Source of the DNA: Kovacikia minuta CCNUW1
Lineage (GTDB): Bacteria; Cyanobacteriota; Cyanobacteriia; Leptolyngbyales; Leptolyngbyaceae
Reading direction: 5' to 3'
NCBI RefSeq assembly: GCF_020091585.1
Contig: NZ_CP083582.1
Location: forward strand, 6,520,536-6,584,535
Length of the DNA stretch: 64,000 nucleotides
The translations under genes and the position numbers were made by a program. Below, piece by piece: positions 1 to 9,184 of this stretch. The notes beneath the pieces are model-generated. The model ran no database searches. It had not been told where the DNA came from and was given only the letters and a program-made list of their open reading frames with translations. Every line of letters starts with the position of its first letter. Positions within the stretch are counted from its first letter, which is position 1.

Positions 1-2
1 AG

Positions 3-499
3 GCATTAGTCAATGCAGGTCGAATGCCTACTATTCTTTCCCCCTTCATCGTGGATATAGGCACACCCACACCCGCCAATCCCCTGACCACTCCCACCGA
101 ACCGGGTACCCCTCCCACTGCTCCCACCACTCCCTCTACCCCCATCCAGCCACCCCCCGCAGATCCCATTACTCCTACACCCACTCCCACTCCCACTCCC
201 ACCACTCCCTCTACCCCATCCAGCCACCCCCCGCAGATCCCATTACTCCGACGCCTACTCCCACTCCCACTCCCACCACTCCCTCTACCCCCATCCAGCC
301 ACCCCCCGCAGATCCCATTACTCCTACACCCACTCCCACGCCCGCTCCCACCACTCCCTCTACCCCCATCCAGCCACCCCCCGCAGATCCCATTACTCCT
401 ACACCCACTCCCACGCCCGCTCCCACCACTCCTTCAACGCCATCAGCGCCCTCCAGTCCTGGTTCTGTTGTCGTTCCCACGGTGCCTGTAAATCCATAA
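3..499 (+). pseudogene. C-terminal part of a Pro/Thr-rich protein, frame broken by one base
   Basis: The reading frame enters from outside the window. It encodes a short ordinary stretch (ALVNAGRMPTILSPF) and then a tail of Pro-Thr repeats. The frame used up to about 214 changes to the frame that ends at TAA 497-499. Unit 2 of a 75-base tandem repeat is 74 bases long, with four Cs at 214-217 where the other units have five. Restoring one C gives a continuous TPSTP/IQPPPADP repeat tail ending VPVNP. The gene lies upstream of, and on the same strand as, a FecR-domain gene and a TPR-CHAT gene, so it may belong to that group. The function of the missing N-terminal part is unknown. A homopolymer sequencing error explains the break as well as a real mutation does. 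Confidence 0.55.
126..440 (+). repeat. 75-base coding tandem repeat, four units
   Basis: Units start at 126, 201, 275, 350 and (partial) 425, so the periods are 75, 74, 75 and 75. Each full unit encodes 25 residues of the type TPSTPIQPPPADPITPTPTP. The 74-base unit produces the frameshift. The units are nearly identical, which suggests recent expansion or ongoing homogenisation. Confidence 0.85.
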
Positions 500-639
500 T
501 TTGCCGCAGTAGTGCTCTGACACCGACCACCGACCACCTACCACCGACCACCGACTGATTTCTGCATTCGATCCGGAGGATTCCTGGCTGCTAGAGAAGA
601 GTTTTTCTTAGCACCCCTTATTGAATAGGAAGCCCCCCG

Positions 640-1734
640 ATGTTCCGGCATCTTTACCAACCGTCTTCAGAGCGACGTTTCAGGTGGTTCAATCGATTCT
701 CGATCGCCAGTTTTGGTCTAATTCTGGCGATCGTACCCACCACCGTCATGCCTGCCCACGCTCAATCCGTCCGCAGTGCCCGAATTGTTGAAATTATTGA
801 TACTCCCGACACCCAGCGAGTGCTGATTAACCAGTCCCGTGCGAGGGCGGGCTACCAGGCAAGTCTGGGACAGCGTGTCCTGACCGAACAGGCTGCCAGA
901 ACCGGGTTGCTGTTTACTGGCTCCGCAGGTATCCGTTTGGGCAAAAATTCATCGTTTACCATTGGGGGCGCATGTGTCCGGCTAGAACGGGGCAAAGCGC
1001 TTGTTTCGGGTACTCAAGGTTGCATTGGGGCGGTGATTGCCACCAATCGAGGCACCCTTTATGTGCTGGAGCCAACCGGACAACGGGGCAACATTAAAGT
1101 GTTGCAAGGAAGTGTCATTGTCTCCCGGTTAAACAGCCGCTCTGCCGGTGTCATTGTCAATCAGGGGCAGAAGATTGCTGTCAGTGCATCTGGAGCGATC
1201 GGGGCTGTTACTCCCCTCTCCCAGTCAGAATTTTTTGGCATCCTGTCAGGAGAATTGTTTGAAGGATTTCAAGTGCCATTGCCGAACGAATCCAGTTTGG
1301 CAGCAGTCGCGCAACAATTATGGTCGATTCGTCCTGCGACTTCTAACAATCCACCCCAACAGCCATTCAACCCTGACCAACCTCAAGCAACGGAACCTCC
1401 CTTCGAGCAACCTCCCTTTGAGCAACCTCCCTTCGAGCAACCTCCCTTTGAGCAACCACCTCAGGCAACTCAACCCCTTACCCCACCCATCTATGAGGAT
1501 GAGTTACCGGGTAATGAGATGCCAACAACCCCTCCGTCTGGGGAAGAACCAACTGGAACTGATCCAACCCCACCACGTCCCGATCGTCCAGACAACACTG
1601 GCTCCACAGACAAAACACCCGTTAGCCGTGACCCTGGGATTCGGATAAACATCCCGTTCCCTCAACCAAATACCCGCGATCGTACCCAGGGGCAATCCAC
1701 GTTCCCATCACAACAACCGTTTAGTCCGCAATAA
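640..1734 (+). CDS. secreted FecR-domain protein with Pro-rich tail
   Basis: The protein has 364 residues. Residues 1-41 form a long signal peptide with a hydrophobic core (FGLILAIVPTTVMPAHA). Residues about 60-165 resemble a FecR domain, with a beta-rich stretch containing GKNSSFTIGGACVRLERGKA and VLQGSVIVS. The rest is low-complexity and Pro-rich, including four perfect PPFEQ units (15-base repeats, about 1396-1455). FecR domains in Gram-negative bacteria often act as periplasmic signal-relay or scaffold modules, and no iron role is implied here. The TPR-CHAT gene starts 5 bases after the stop, so co-transcription is very likely. FecR-CHAT neighbours recur in cyanobacteria, but their function is not established. 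Confidence 0.8.
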   Translation: MFRHLYQPSSERRFRWFNRFSIASFGLILAIVPTTVMPAHAQSVRSARIVEIIDTPDTQRVLINQSRARAGYQASLGQRVLTEQAARTGLLFTGSAGIRLGKNSSFTIGGACVRLERGKALVSGTQGCIGAVIATNRGTLYVLEPTGQRGNIKVLQGSVIVSRLNSRSAGVIVNQGQKIAVSASGAIGAVTPLSQSEFFGILSGELFEGFQVPLPNESSLAAVAQQLWSIRPATSNNPPQQPFNPDQPQATEPPFEQPPFEQPPFEQPPFEQPPQATQPLTPPIYEDELPGNEMPTTPPSGEEPTGTDPTPPRPDRPDNTGSTDKTPVSRDPGIRINIPFPQPNTRDRTQGQSTFPSQQPFSPQ

Positions 1735-1739
1735 AATCC

Positions 1740-4736
1740 ATGCGGTGGTTCTTTTCCCTGCTACTTCCCTGTTTTTTGTTACCGATTGCCTTCACGCCCC
1801 TGGTTAACGCGCAAACGGCGAGTCCGGCCAGCGTGGAGGCAACTCAACTCCTTAAGCAAGGGGTGCAGCAATATGAAGCCAACCAGGTTAGAGCCGCGAT
1901 CGCATCCTGGGAGCAGGGGTTAACGCTGTACCGTAAGACTCAGAATTGGCAGGGGGAGGCAACAATCCTGCTGCATCTGGGGCAGGCTTACTACGCCCTG
2001 GGGAATGATGGGCAGGCAATTGTCTACTACCAGCAGGGGTTGGCGATCGCCCAGAAGCTCCAGGATCAATCTCAGGAAAAAACAGCCCTGGCAGGATTGG
2101 GAGAAATTTATTACTTCCAGGGGGACTACACCAAAGCCATTGATTACCAACAAAGGGCGCTAATGGTTGCCCGAAAACTGCCCGATCGCGCCAGTGAGGT
2201 GCGGGCACTCCGAAATCTGGGGCTGATCTCCGATGCCCAGGGTAACTATGGCAAAGCGGTTGAGTACCATCAACAAAGCCTGGTACTGGCTCGGCAACTT
2301 GGCGATCGCGAGAGCGAAAGTATTGCCCTCAGAAACCTGGGAATGGCGCACTATTTTCTGAGTCACTATGCCCAGGCAATTGCTCTGTTTCAACAGGATC
2401 TGGCGATCGCTCGCCAGCGCAACGATCGGGCAGGGGAAGGCTGGTTGCTGGGAAACCTTGCCATCTCCTCCTACTACTTGGGAGATTACCCCAAGGCAAT
2501 TGAATACCAGCAACAACGGTTGACCATTGCGCGCGAACTGAACGACCCGCAGGGGCAGGGCATGGCGCTGGGAGGATTAGGAATTGCCCACTACTATCAG
2601 GGAGACTACACTAAAGCGATCGCCTATCAACAGCAGAGTTTGGCGATCGCCCGGCAGCTCAAAGATCGTCAGAGCGAAGCAGCCGCGTTGGCAAATTTGG
2701 GAAATACCTATTTCTCGTTGGGGGAATATCGAACCGCAGTCGAGTTCTACCAGCAAAGTTTAGCCATTGCCCAGGCAAGCGAGCATCCCCAAAGCGTGAA
2801 TACCATCCTGGGGAATCTGGGACGAACCTATAGTTTTTTGGGAAATTTTGCTCAAGCCATTGCCTATCACCAGCAAAGTTTGACGATCGCCCGGCAGCTC
2901 AAAGACCGTCAGGCTGAAGGAGTTGCCCTGGGAAATCTGGGTACTGCTTACCACGCCCTGGGTGACTACCGTAAAGCAAACGAACACACTCAGCAATGGT
3001 TAACCATCACGCGCCAAATTGGCGATCGGCAGGGAGAGGCGGCAGCCCTGGACGATTTAGGACTGGTTTACCATTCCCTCAAGAACTACCCCCAGGCGAT
3101 CGCGTATTACGAACAGAGTTTAGCGATCGCCCGCCGCATTCATCACCGACAAGCGGAAGGGTTGGCACTGGATCACTTAGGTTACACGCTGTTCAAGTCA
3201 GGCAAATTAGACGCTGCTGCCCAATCCCTGGAGTCGGCGATCCAGGTTTGGGAAGCCCTGCGAACCGGGTTGAACAACACAGGAAACAACCCAGCCAATC
3301 CCCAGCAAATCGACGCCAACAAAATCTCTCTGTTCGAAACCCAGATTGGAACCTACCGCACACTACAGGAAGTCCTGATTGCTCAAAATCAGGTTGATGC
3401 GGCACTGGAGGTCGCTGAACGGGGAAGAGCACGAGCTTTTGCTGAGTTATTGGCAAACCGGGTTTCGGTTAAAAGCCAGAAGCCAGCGGGCAGTGGGCAG
3501 CGGGCGAAAGGGATGGGACAGGGAATCGGGGACATCGGAACAGGGGGACACGGGGACATGGGGAATAAACCCCTTTCCCCTTCACCCTTTCAACATTCAC
3601 AATTCCCCCACACCCCACACCCCACACCCCACACCCCACACCCACCCACCATTGAGCAGATTCGACAAATCGCAAAACGCCAGAACGCGACCCTGATTGA
3701 ATACTCAATCATTTATGAGCGGCAGAAAGTTCAAGCCCAGCCTGCAACCCAGGAATCTGCTCTGTATATTTGGGTGATCCAGCCGACTGGAACGATTACC
3801 TTCCGTCAACTTGATCTGAACACGGTTAATCGGCAGCCGTCTGGATCTCCCCCAACACCGATTTCTCTGACGTTTCGACCAGAACCCGATCGGGTCTCAA
3901 AGCAATTGAAACAACTTCATCAACTGCTGATCCAACCGATCGCTGACCTCCTGCCCCCTGACCCACAGCAACCACTCATCCTGATCCCCCAGGGTTCCCT
4001 GTTTCTGGTTCCCTTTGCCGCACTCCGGGATAGCCAGGGTAAATATCTAATTGAAAAACACACCCTTCTGACGGCTCCTTCCATTCAGGTACTGGAACAG
4101 ACCGCCCAATTAAAGACAAGGGGCGATCTTGCCTGCAAAGTCCCATGCCGCTCTCCGGCTCTGGTGGTTGGCAATCCAGTGCCCATGCCCCAGTCCATGC
4201 CCGCCTTACCTGAGGCGGAAGCAGAGGCGGAGGCTGTTGCGAAGCAATTGAAAGCTTCTGCTTTAACCCGTCAACAAGCAACGAAAGCGGCAGTCCTACA
4301 ACAGATGCCGCTTGCGGGAAAAATTCATTTTGCAACCCACGGCACCTTCGATAGTCAACAGGGATTAAAGAGTGCGATCGCCCTTGCTCCTGGAGCACAG
4401 GACGATGGTCTTCTAACTGCGGAACAAATCCTGGAACTAAACCTGAGGGCTGATTTGGTCGTGTTGAGTGCCTGTAATACCGGACGGGGAAGAGTGACCG
4501 GCGATGGGGTAATTGGTCTCTCCCGATCGCTAATTACCGCTGGGGTTCCGAGTGTGGTGGTTTCCCTGTGGGCAGTGCCAGATTCTCCCACCGCGTTTCT
4601 CATGACCGAGTTTTACCGAAATTTAGACCAAACCTCCAATAGAGCTCAGGCATTGCGGCAGGCAATGTTAACCACCCTGCAACTGCATTCCGACCCTCTG
4701 GCTTGGGCAGCTTTTACCCTGATTGGAGCAAAATAG
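1740..4736 (+). CDS. TPR-CHAT protein (caspase-like peptidase domain)
   Basis: The protein has 998 residues. A signal peptide (about 1-24) is followed by roughly a dozen TPR units (about 35-490) of the Kinesin-light-chain type, with recurring G-Y-KAI-YQQQSLAIAR signatures. The C-terminal third is a CHAT domain. The expected catalytic His is His867 (FATHG) and the expected Cys is Cys912 (LSACNTG), both present. CHAT domains are caspase-clan (C14-like) peptidases or their relatives. The signal peptide suggests export, so the protein would act in the periplasm or at the surface, probably with the FecR protein encoded 5 bases upstream. Between the TPR array and CHAT, residues about 579-636 are low-complexity ([14 protein letters not shown]) and come from a dispersed genomic repeat. 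Proteolysis is inferred from motifs only. Confidence 0.88.
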   Translation: MRWFFSLLLPCFLLPIAFTPLVNAQTASPASVEATQLLKQGVQQYEANQVRAAIASWEQGLTLYRKTQNWQGEATILLHLGQAYYALGNDGQAIVYYQQGLAIAQKLQDQSQEKTALAGLGEIYYFQGDYTKAIDYQQRALMVARKLPDRASEVRALRNLGLISDAQGNYGKAVEYHQQSLVLARQLGDRESESIALRNLGMAHYFLSHYAQAIALFQQDLAIARQRNDRAGEGWLLGNLAISSYYLGDYPKAIEYQQQRLTIARELNDPQGQGMALGGLGIAHYYQGDYTKAIAYQQQSLAIARQLKDRQSEAAALANLGNTYFSLGEYRTAVEFYQQSLAIAQASEHPQSVNTILGNLGRTYSFLGNFAQAIAYHQQSLTIARQLKDRQAEGVALGNLGTAYHALGDYRKANEHTQQWLTITRQIGDRQGEAAALDDLGLVYHSLKNYPQAIAYYEQSLAIARRIHHRQAEGLALDHLGYTLFKSGKLDAAAQSLESAIQVWEALRTGLNNTGNNPANPQQIDANKISLFETQIGTYRTLQEVLIAQNQVDAALEVAERGRARAFAELLANRVSVKSQKPAGSGQRAKGMGQGIGDIGTGGHGDMGNKPLSPSPFQHSQFPHTPHPTPHTPHPPTIEQIRQIAKRQNATLIEYSIIYERQKVQAQPATQESALYIWVIQPTGTITFRQLDLNTVNRQPSGSPPTPISLTFRPEPDRVSKQLKQLHQLLIQPIADLLPPDPQQPLILIPQGSLFLVPFAALRDSQGKYLIEKHTLLTAPSIQVLEQTAQLKTRGDLACKVPCRSPALVVGNPVPMPQSMPALPEAEAEAEAVAKQLKASALTRQQATKAAVLQQMPLAGKIHFATHGTFDSQQGLKSAIALAPGAQDDGLLTAEQILELNLRADLVVLSACNTGRGRVTGDGVIGLSRSLITAGVPSVVVSLWAVPDSPTAFLMTEFYRNLDQTSNRAQALRQAMLTTLQLHSDPLAWAAFTLIGAK
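3474..3648 (+). repeat. dispersed short-tandem repeat carried in-frame inside the TPR-CHAT gene
   Basis: A purine-rich part (gggcagcgggcgaaagg, then ggggacacggggacatgggg) is followed by several CCCCACA heptamers. The same families occur between genes near 11.4, 55.0 and 60.3 kb. The frame stays open throughout, and the inserted segment falls between the TPR and CHAT domains. Confidence 0.8.
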
Positions 4737-4910
4737 AAGATCAGGAAATTATAGTCAGTTTCCTTTGGATTAACCACACCCCACACCCCATACCCCACGT
4801 CACGAGACTCCTCACACCTGACACCTGAAGTCCTCTGCCTTCCGCCTTCCGCCCTCCGATTGCTATAAGCTTAAATTGATTGTGATTTGATTGAAAATAA
4901 GGAGATCCGA

Positions 4911-5426
4911 ATGAAGCCCTTTAACTGGCGCAAAGCTTTAGCGCCGCTTCTACTGTCGGTGTTGCTGCTCGTCACGGGATGCGGTTCTAAACCTCCTTCG
5001 CAATTTGCTGACGCTCAGAAAGAGAGTACACAAAAAGGCGCTCCAGCCGCTGTTTCTAAAGACGCTACCCAGGGTAGCAGCTTCAATAAGTTCTTCCCAA
5101 AACCAACAGCAGGATATGAGCGCGTCTTTACTCAGGAAAAGAAAGGATTTTCAGAAGCAAAACTGAAGCGGGGTGGAAAGGATGTGGCAATGCTCTCCAT
5201 CTCTGACACCATTAGCCTGCCATCAGCTGCGAAGAAGTTTGAAAGTAGTACCACAAAGATTGCCGGGTTTCCCTCAATGGATGTGGGAACAATGCAAACC
5301 GCTTTGCTCGTTTCAAACCGCTACCAGGTAAAGGTACAATCTCGCGATCCAGGATTTACCAAACAAGATCGTCAGACCTGGATTCAAAAATTTGATTTGA
5401 ATGGACTGTCCAGGCTCAAGTCATAG
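4911..5426 (+). CDS. putative lipoprotein of unknown function
   Basis: The protein has 171 residues from ATG 4911. That start is preferred over an upstream in-frame ATG at 4887 because AAGGAG (4899-4904) lies seven bases ahead of it. The N-terminus is a lipoprotein signal: basic residues, a hydrophobic stretch, then LVTGC with the acylated Cys about residue 24. The mature part begins with a Ser/Ala/Lys-rich linker, followed by a small folded region (about 60-171) ending in LNGLSRLKS. No family is recognised. The 174-base gap after the CHAT gene contains repeat-derived sequence, so a separate promoter is likely. Confidence 0.75.
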   Translation: MKPFNWRKALAPLLLSVLLLVTGCGSKPPSQFADAQKESTQKGAPAAVSKDATQGSSFNKFFPKPTAGYERVFTQEKKGFSEAKLKRGGKDVAMLSISDTISLPSAAKKFESSTTKIAGFPSMDVGTMQTALLVSNRYQVKVQSRDPGFTKQDRQTWIQKFDLNGLSRLKS

Positions 5427-6034
5427 GGGATAGGTGGCAGGTGCCAGGTGCCGTGTTAGATTTCAAATTCAGCCCTCAACCCTCCGCACTTGGCATTTCA
5501 CTACTTGGCATTTCACGAGAAGTACACGGCGGAAATTGGCCTACTGCTCTTCCTCAGCACTCAGCACTCAGTCCACAGCACTATCAAACCAAAGGGTCAA
5601 ACCAAAGAGTCAAACCAAAGAGTTGCCGAACTTCCGCCAAGGTCTACTAGGAACCTGAAGCTTCGTGGGCTTCGTCGCTCCGCCAACCGAGTTTTTCCAA
5701 ATTTCTCCGCTGCCCGCAAATTACCGTATTAAAGGTGGGGCAAAAGATAACGATACTATCAGAGTTAACAGAGCGAATTACACATCCCGTCAAGCGCTTG
5801 TTTTGGCGATCGCACACAACTTTCTCTCCAACAGTCCAGCTTTTCATGGGGCATTTTTGAGTTCTACTGTATAGACCTTACTTCGCGCAAGCGAAATCGC
5901 ACTTCGCGCTACCGTCTCAACCAGGCAGGTGAATGGCTATCGCCCGATGGAGTTAAACGATCAGGCGATCGCGTCAACGCTAAAGGTGATCAGCACCTCT
6001 TTCCCTTCTGCCTTTTGCCCTCTGCCTTACTCCC
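5427..6034. other. 608-base gap, no supported gene
   Basis: The first part resembles the dispersed repeat families (ggtggcaggtgccagg, cagcactcagcactcag). Several short overlapping frames exist on both strands, but none has a recognisable product or ribosome binding site. A stretch around 5885-5930 is rich in CGCGAAGT-like motifs. Confidence 0.6.
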
Positions 6035-7532
6035 CTAGTCCACTGCCTTCTGGTAAAAGGCTTGCATCTCAGCAAACCACTGCTGCCGCGAGTCATCCCA
6101 GGTATAGAACATGTGCCCACCCCGATAATGCTTCAAGGTTAAATTCGAGCGAATTTCAGGGTTTAATTTCATCAAATTTGCCAGGTGATTCGAGGAGAAG
6201 TACGGTGTTACCAAATCGAAAAGCCCGTGGGTAATATACACCTGCATGTAGGGGTTAAGGGTCATCCCCACCCGCAGATCATCAACGGCTCCCATAAATC
6301 CCTGCTTTAACTCGCCTTTTGGATCAAATTTCCAGGCTTTGAAGGTTTCCAGATTCAGCAGGTGATAGGACAGGTCAGTTTCAACCCCCAAAGTATCTCG
6401 CAGGTGGCTGTTAATAGAGCCTGCAAACAGCCGATCTAGCCCATCAAGGGTGGGGTCGGTGCCTTCGTAAAACAGGCGATCGGGAAAGGGATCGATCGCT
6501 GTAATTGAAGCATCATACAGTCCCACAATGCGCTGTTGGTCACGCAGCAATTCCCTGGCAAACACGCCAATATCGATCCGTCCGGCGTGTCTTTCGACCA
6601 GGCTAACAGGCAATCCAATCAGGTCTGCAAACTGCTGGTAGACAATCCGGCGTTCCTCCGAGGAGAAGGTATCTCCCGCTGCCAGCAGGGGAATCAGGGT
6701 TTTGATGGCAAACTGTTCCGCCGCAGCGGTATGAGTCTGAAAATTTCCAGGCTCTCCTGCCCAGGCGGCGCGATCGTGATGAGCCGCCGCCGCCGCATAG
6801 GAGGGAATCATCGTTACCCAGGAGGTGAGATTGTAATCGTTCCCGTAGAACAAACTGAATTCCATCGCTGGAGAAATTAGAACCGCCCCCGACAGACCAA
6901 TGCCGTATTCCTGTTGCAACTTGCGGGCAAGCTTAGCAACCCGAAAACCCCCGTAACTCTCCCCCGCAATAAAAATAGGCGACAGCCAGCGCTTCTGACG
7001 CGACAGAAAGCGTTGGATAAACTCCCCCAGCGCGCTTAAGTCCCGTTCAACCTCCCAAAATTCTGTCTCTTTCGGCTTTTCCTTTTCATCCGAGTTTTTA
7101 TCATCCGATCCCCTTTTATCATCCTTGTCCGACGCCAAACTCCGACTAAAACCCGTACCGATCGGATCAATAAATACCAGATCCGTACAAACTCAACCAG
7201 CTCTCAGTGTTGCTAACAACCCGCACAGGTGGTTTCGGCAAACTGCCATTGGCTCCAAAATAAACACGTTGAGGTCCTAAAGCACCCATGTGCAAATAGG
7301 CAGACGCAGCTCCCGGTCCGCCATTAAAAACAAAGGTAAGGGGTCGTTGGGCTGAATTTTCCACTTCAGCCAGGTAGGCAACATGAAACATTTCAGCGAT
7401 CGGCTTTTCCTGGTCAAACAGGATTTGCCATTCAGCTGTGGCAGTGTAGGCTATCTGGCGATCGGAGAGCACCAGTGTATGCTGGGTTTTACTCCCCTGG
7501 CGTGTTTTCGGCGAACTGGAAGTGTCTGGCAT
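6035..7532 (-). pseudogene. S10-family serine carboxypeptidase, frame broken by one base
   Basis: Two frames together make a normal-length (about 500 residues) peptidase S10 protein. The N-terminal part (7167-7532) carries the oxyanion-hole motif NGGPGAAS. The C-terminal part (6035 to about 7186) carries the nucleophile motif GESYGG, the catalytic Asp region HGLFDLVTPY and the catalytic His in HYRGGHMFY. An extra base at 7187 shifts the frame. Removing it joins WLSL to TDLVFIDPIGTGFSRSLA, which is how S10 enzymes read at this point. A charged linker (KDDKRGSDDKNSDEKEKPKE) follows. No clear signal peptide is visible in the N-terminal part. S10 enzymes remove C-terminal residues from peptides and are much commoner in eukaryotes than in bacteria. 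The single-base nature of the break makes a sequencing error plausible. Confidence 0.8.
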
Positions 7533-7767
7533 AGAGAAATAGGGATACGGAGAAAATGGGGAGTGGGGAGTGGGCGACGGTCATGGGAGGCTGAGTAGAA
7601 AATAGAAGCCAGAATCCAGGAGCCAGAATCCAGAATAGCTGATTTCTTCTGATTCCTAACTCCTAACTCCTCCCTCCTGGCTCCCACCGATCAAAACCCC
7701 TACTCCCGTTAGAGGCTGATTGCAGGCTTAACTTTTAGGCTAGGGATGTCGGGTTTGAGTAAGCATT

Positions 7768-7959
7768 ATGAATACTACCATTGCCTCTATTTTGCTGTTG
7801 GGACTGTTACTACTCCTGCTGGTTGCACCATTCTCAGCATTAGCCCCCCTGGTGCTGATCATTGTCGTTTCAGTCAGTGGCACGATGGGTTGGACGGTGC
7901 TGCGGGCGTTGGCAACAGGGGAGAAGGAGGGAGGGAGAAGAATAAAGGATGAGGGATGA
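7768..7959 (+). CDS. small hydrophobic membrane protein
   Basis: The protein has 63 residues. Residues 3-25 and 28-47 form one or two membrane segments (LLLGLLLLLLVAPFSA, LVLIIVVSVSGTMGW). The last dozen residues (EGGRRIKDEG) are encoded by a dispersed GGATGAGGGATGAGG-type repeat, so the original C-terminus may have been shorter. There is no strong ribosome binding site and no family is recognised. Hydrophobicity pattern and isolation support a real small gene, but only moderately. Confidence 0.45.
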   Translation: MNTTIASILLLGLLLLLLVAPFSALAPLVLIIVVSVSGTMGWTVLRALATGEKEGGRRIKDEG

Positions 7960-8087
7960 GGGATGCAATGAAGGTAGAAGGCAGAGGGGCATTGGGGGCA
8001 GTCATCGATCACTCGTTTGTTGCTGTTCATTACGCACTGTTCACAGGTTTTCAACTCAAAACTTAAAACTCATAACTCATAACTCTT

Positions 8088-8972
8088 TCATCCCTCATCC
8101 CTTGCCACCTGTGCCGCCTCCCATCCCAGCAGGGCAGTTTTGCGATCGACACCCCAACGGTAGCCGCCCAGTTCCCCCGATTCTCGAATGACCCGATGGC
8201 AGGGAATCAGAAAGCCGATCGGATTATTGCCGAGGGCGTTACCAATTGCTCTGGTCGCTGTGGGACGACCGATCGCATCTGCCAAATTCTGATAGGTTGC
8301 GATTCCTCCCAAGGGCACCTTCAGCAGCGCTCTCCAAACTTGAATCTGAAAATTAGTTCCCCTGACCAGCAGCACCAATGGTTGACTGCGGGTTAACGTG
8401 GCAAGGTTGAAAATGCGATCGCCCATTTCCCGTGTCATCTCCTCATCCCGGATCGGTTCAGCATTCTGCCATCCCTGACGTAAAATCTGTTCTGGACTCA
8501 ACCCCTCTGCCCCATCTAAAAAGTGCAAGCAGCAGATTCCCCGCTGTGTGGTAGCGATCAGTGCTCTACCAAAAGGACTGTCATGAATTCCATACCAGAT
8601 CTTTAGACCCGCTCCCCCCGCCTTAAACTCACCCGGCGACACCGCTTCCAACTTCACAAACAAGTCGTGCAGCCGACCGGGGCTGGATAACCCCACATCC
8701 TGCGTCAGATCCAGCAGGTTCTTGGTTTCAGCCATTTTGGCTTTCGCATACTCCACCGTTAGATATTGCAAGAACCGTTTGGGACTAATTCCCGCCCAGC
8801 GAGTAAATAGGCGCTGAAAATGGGACTCACTCAGATGTACCTGCTGAGCCACCGTTGCTAAATCAGGCTGGCTCAAATGATGCTGCCGCAGGAACGCGAT
8901 CGCCCGGGCAATCCGCTCATAATCCTCACTAAAGGGGTACACAAGGGTTTCCTGAGTAGAATTCCTGTTCAT
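8088..8972 (-). CDS. AraC-type regulator fused to methylated-DNA-cysteine alkyltransferase (Ada-like)
   Basis: The protein has about 294 residues from ATG 8972; a TTG at 8990 would add six. Residues about 20-100 form an AraC/XylS helix-turn-helix pair (LATVAQQVHLSESHFQRLF). The rest is an Ogt/MGMT-type O6-alkylguanine alkyltransferase with the active-site motif PCHRV and the preceding IGNALGNNP helix. In Ada-like proteins the C-terminal Cys takes the alkyl group from O6-alkylguanine or O4-alkylthymine, while the AraC part controls repair genes. The N-terminal Ada zinc domain with the methylphosphotriester-accepting Cys is absent, so the usual activation switch is missing. It lies divergently from ilvC. 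Confidence 0.9.
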   Translation of the reverse strand: MNRNSTQETLVYPFSEDYERIARAIAFLRQHHLSQPDLATVAQQVHLSESHFQRLFTRWAGISPKRFLQYLTVEYAKAKMAETKNLLDLTQDVGLSSPGRLHDLFVKLEAVSPGEFKAGGAGLKIWYGIHDSPFGRALIATTQRGICCLHFLDGAEGLSPEQILRQGWQNAEPIRDEEMTREMGDRIFNLATLTRSQPLVLLVRGTNFQIQVWRALLKVPLGGIATYQNLADAIGRPTATRAIGNALGNNPIGFLIPCHRVIRESGELGGYRWGVDRKTALLGWEAAQVARDEG

Positions 8973-9130
8973 GATCCAAGCCTGTAGCAATTCCCTACTC
9001 CCTCAATGTATCGGTGCCCCCAGGGCAACACCACCCGTTTCTTGCGTTCTTTCCATTGGGACAGTGAAAATTAACAAATTTGTACCTTCCCATAAACTCA
9101 GCAACTATCCGAAGGTAATAGGATGAACTC

Positions 9131-9139
9131 TGATAGAAT
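9131..9139 (+). promoter_or_regulatory. candidate extended -10 element upstream of ilvC
   Basis: TGATAGAAT fits an extended -10 consensus (TGnTAnAAT) 46 bases before the ilvC start. No convincing -35 box is visible at the right distance. This is a sequence match only. Confidence 0.3.
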
Positions 9140-9184
9140 GGAGAGTTTGCACGGACTTCAATGCTGCTAAGGAGACACCCCATC

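Noticed and set aside
126-440. Direct repeats resembling a CRISPR array
   Set aside because: Units are contiguous with no spacers and encode a Pro/Thr protein tail.
3379-3708. Short reading frames on both strands within the TPR-CHAT gene
   Set aside because: They arise from the low-complexity repeat and lie inside a well-supported gene.
5640-5880. Possible remnant gene in the gap after the lipoprotein
   Set aside because: Short frames exist on both strands but none shows a conserved motif or start signal.
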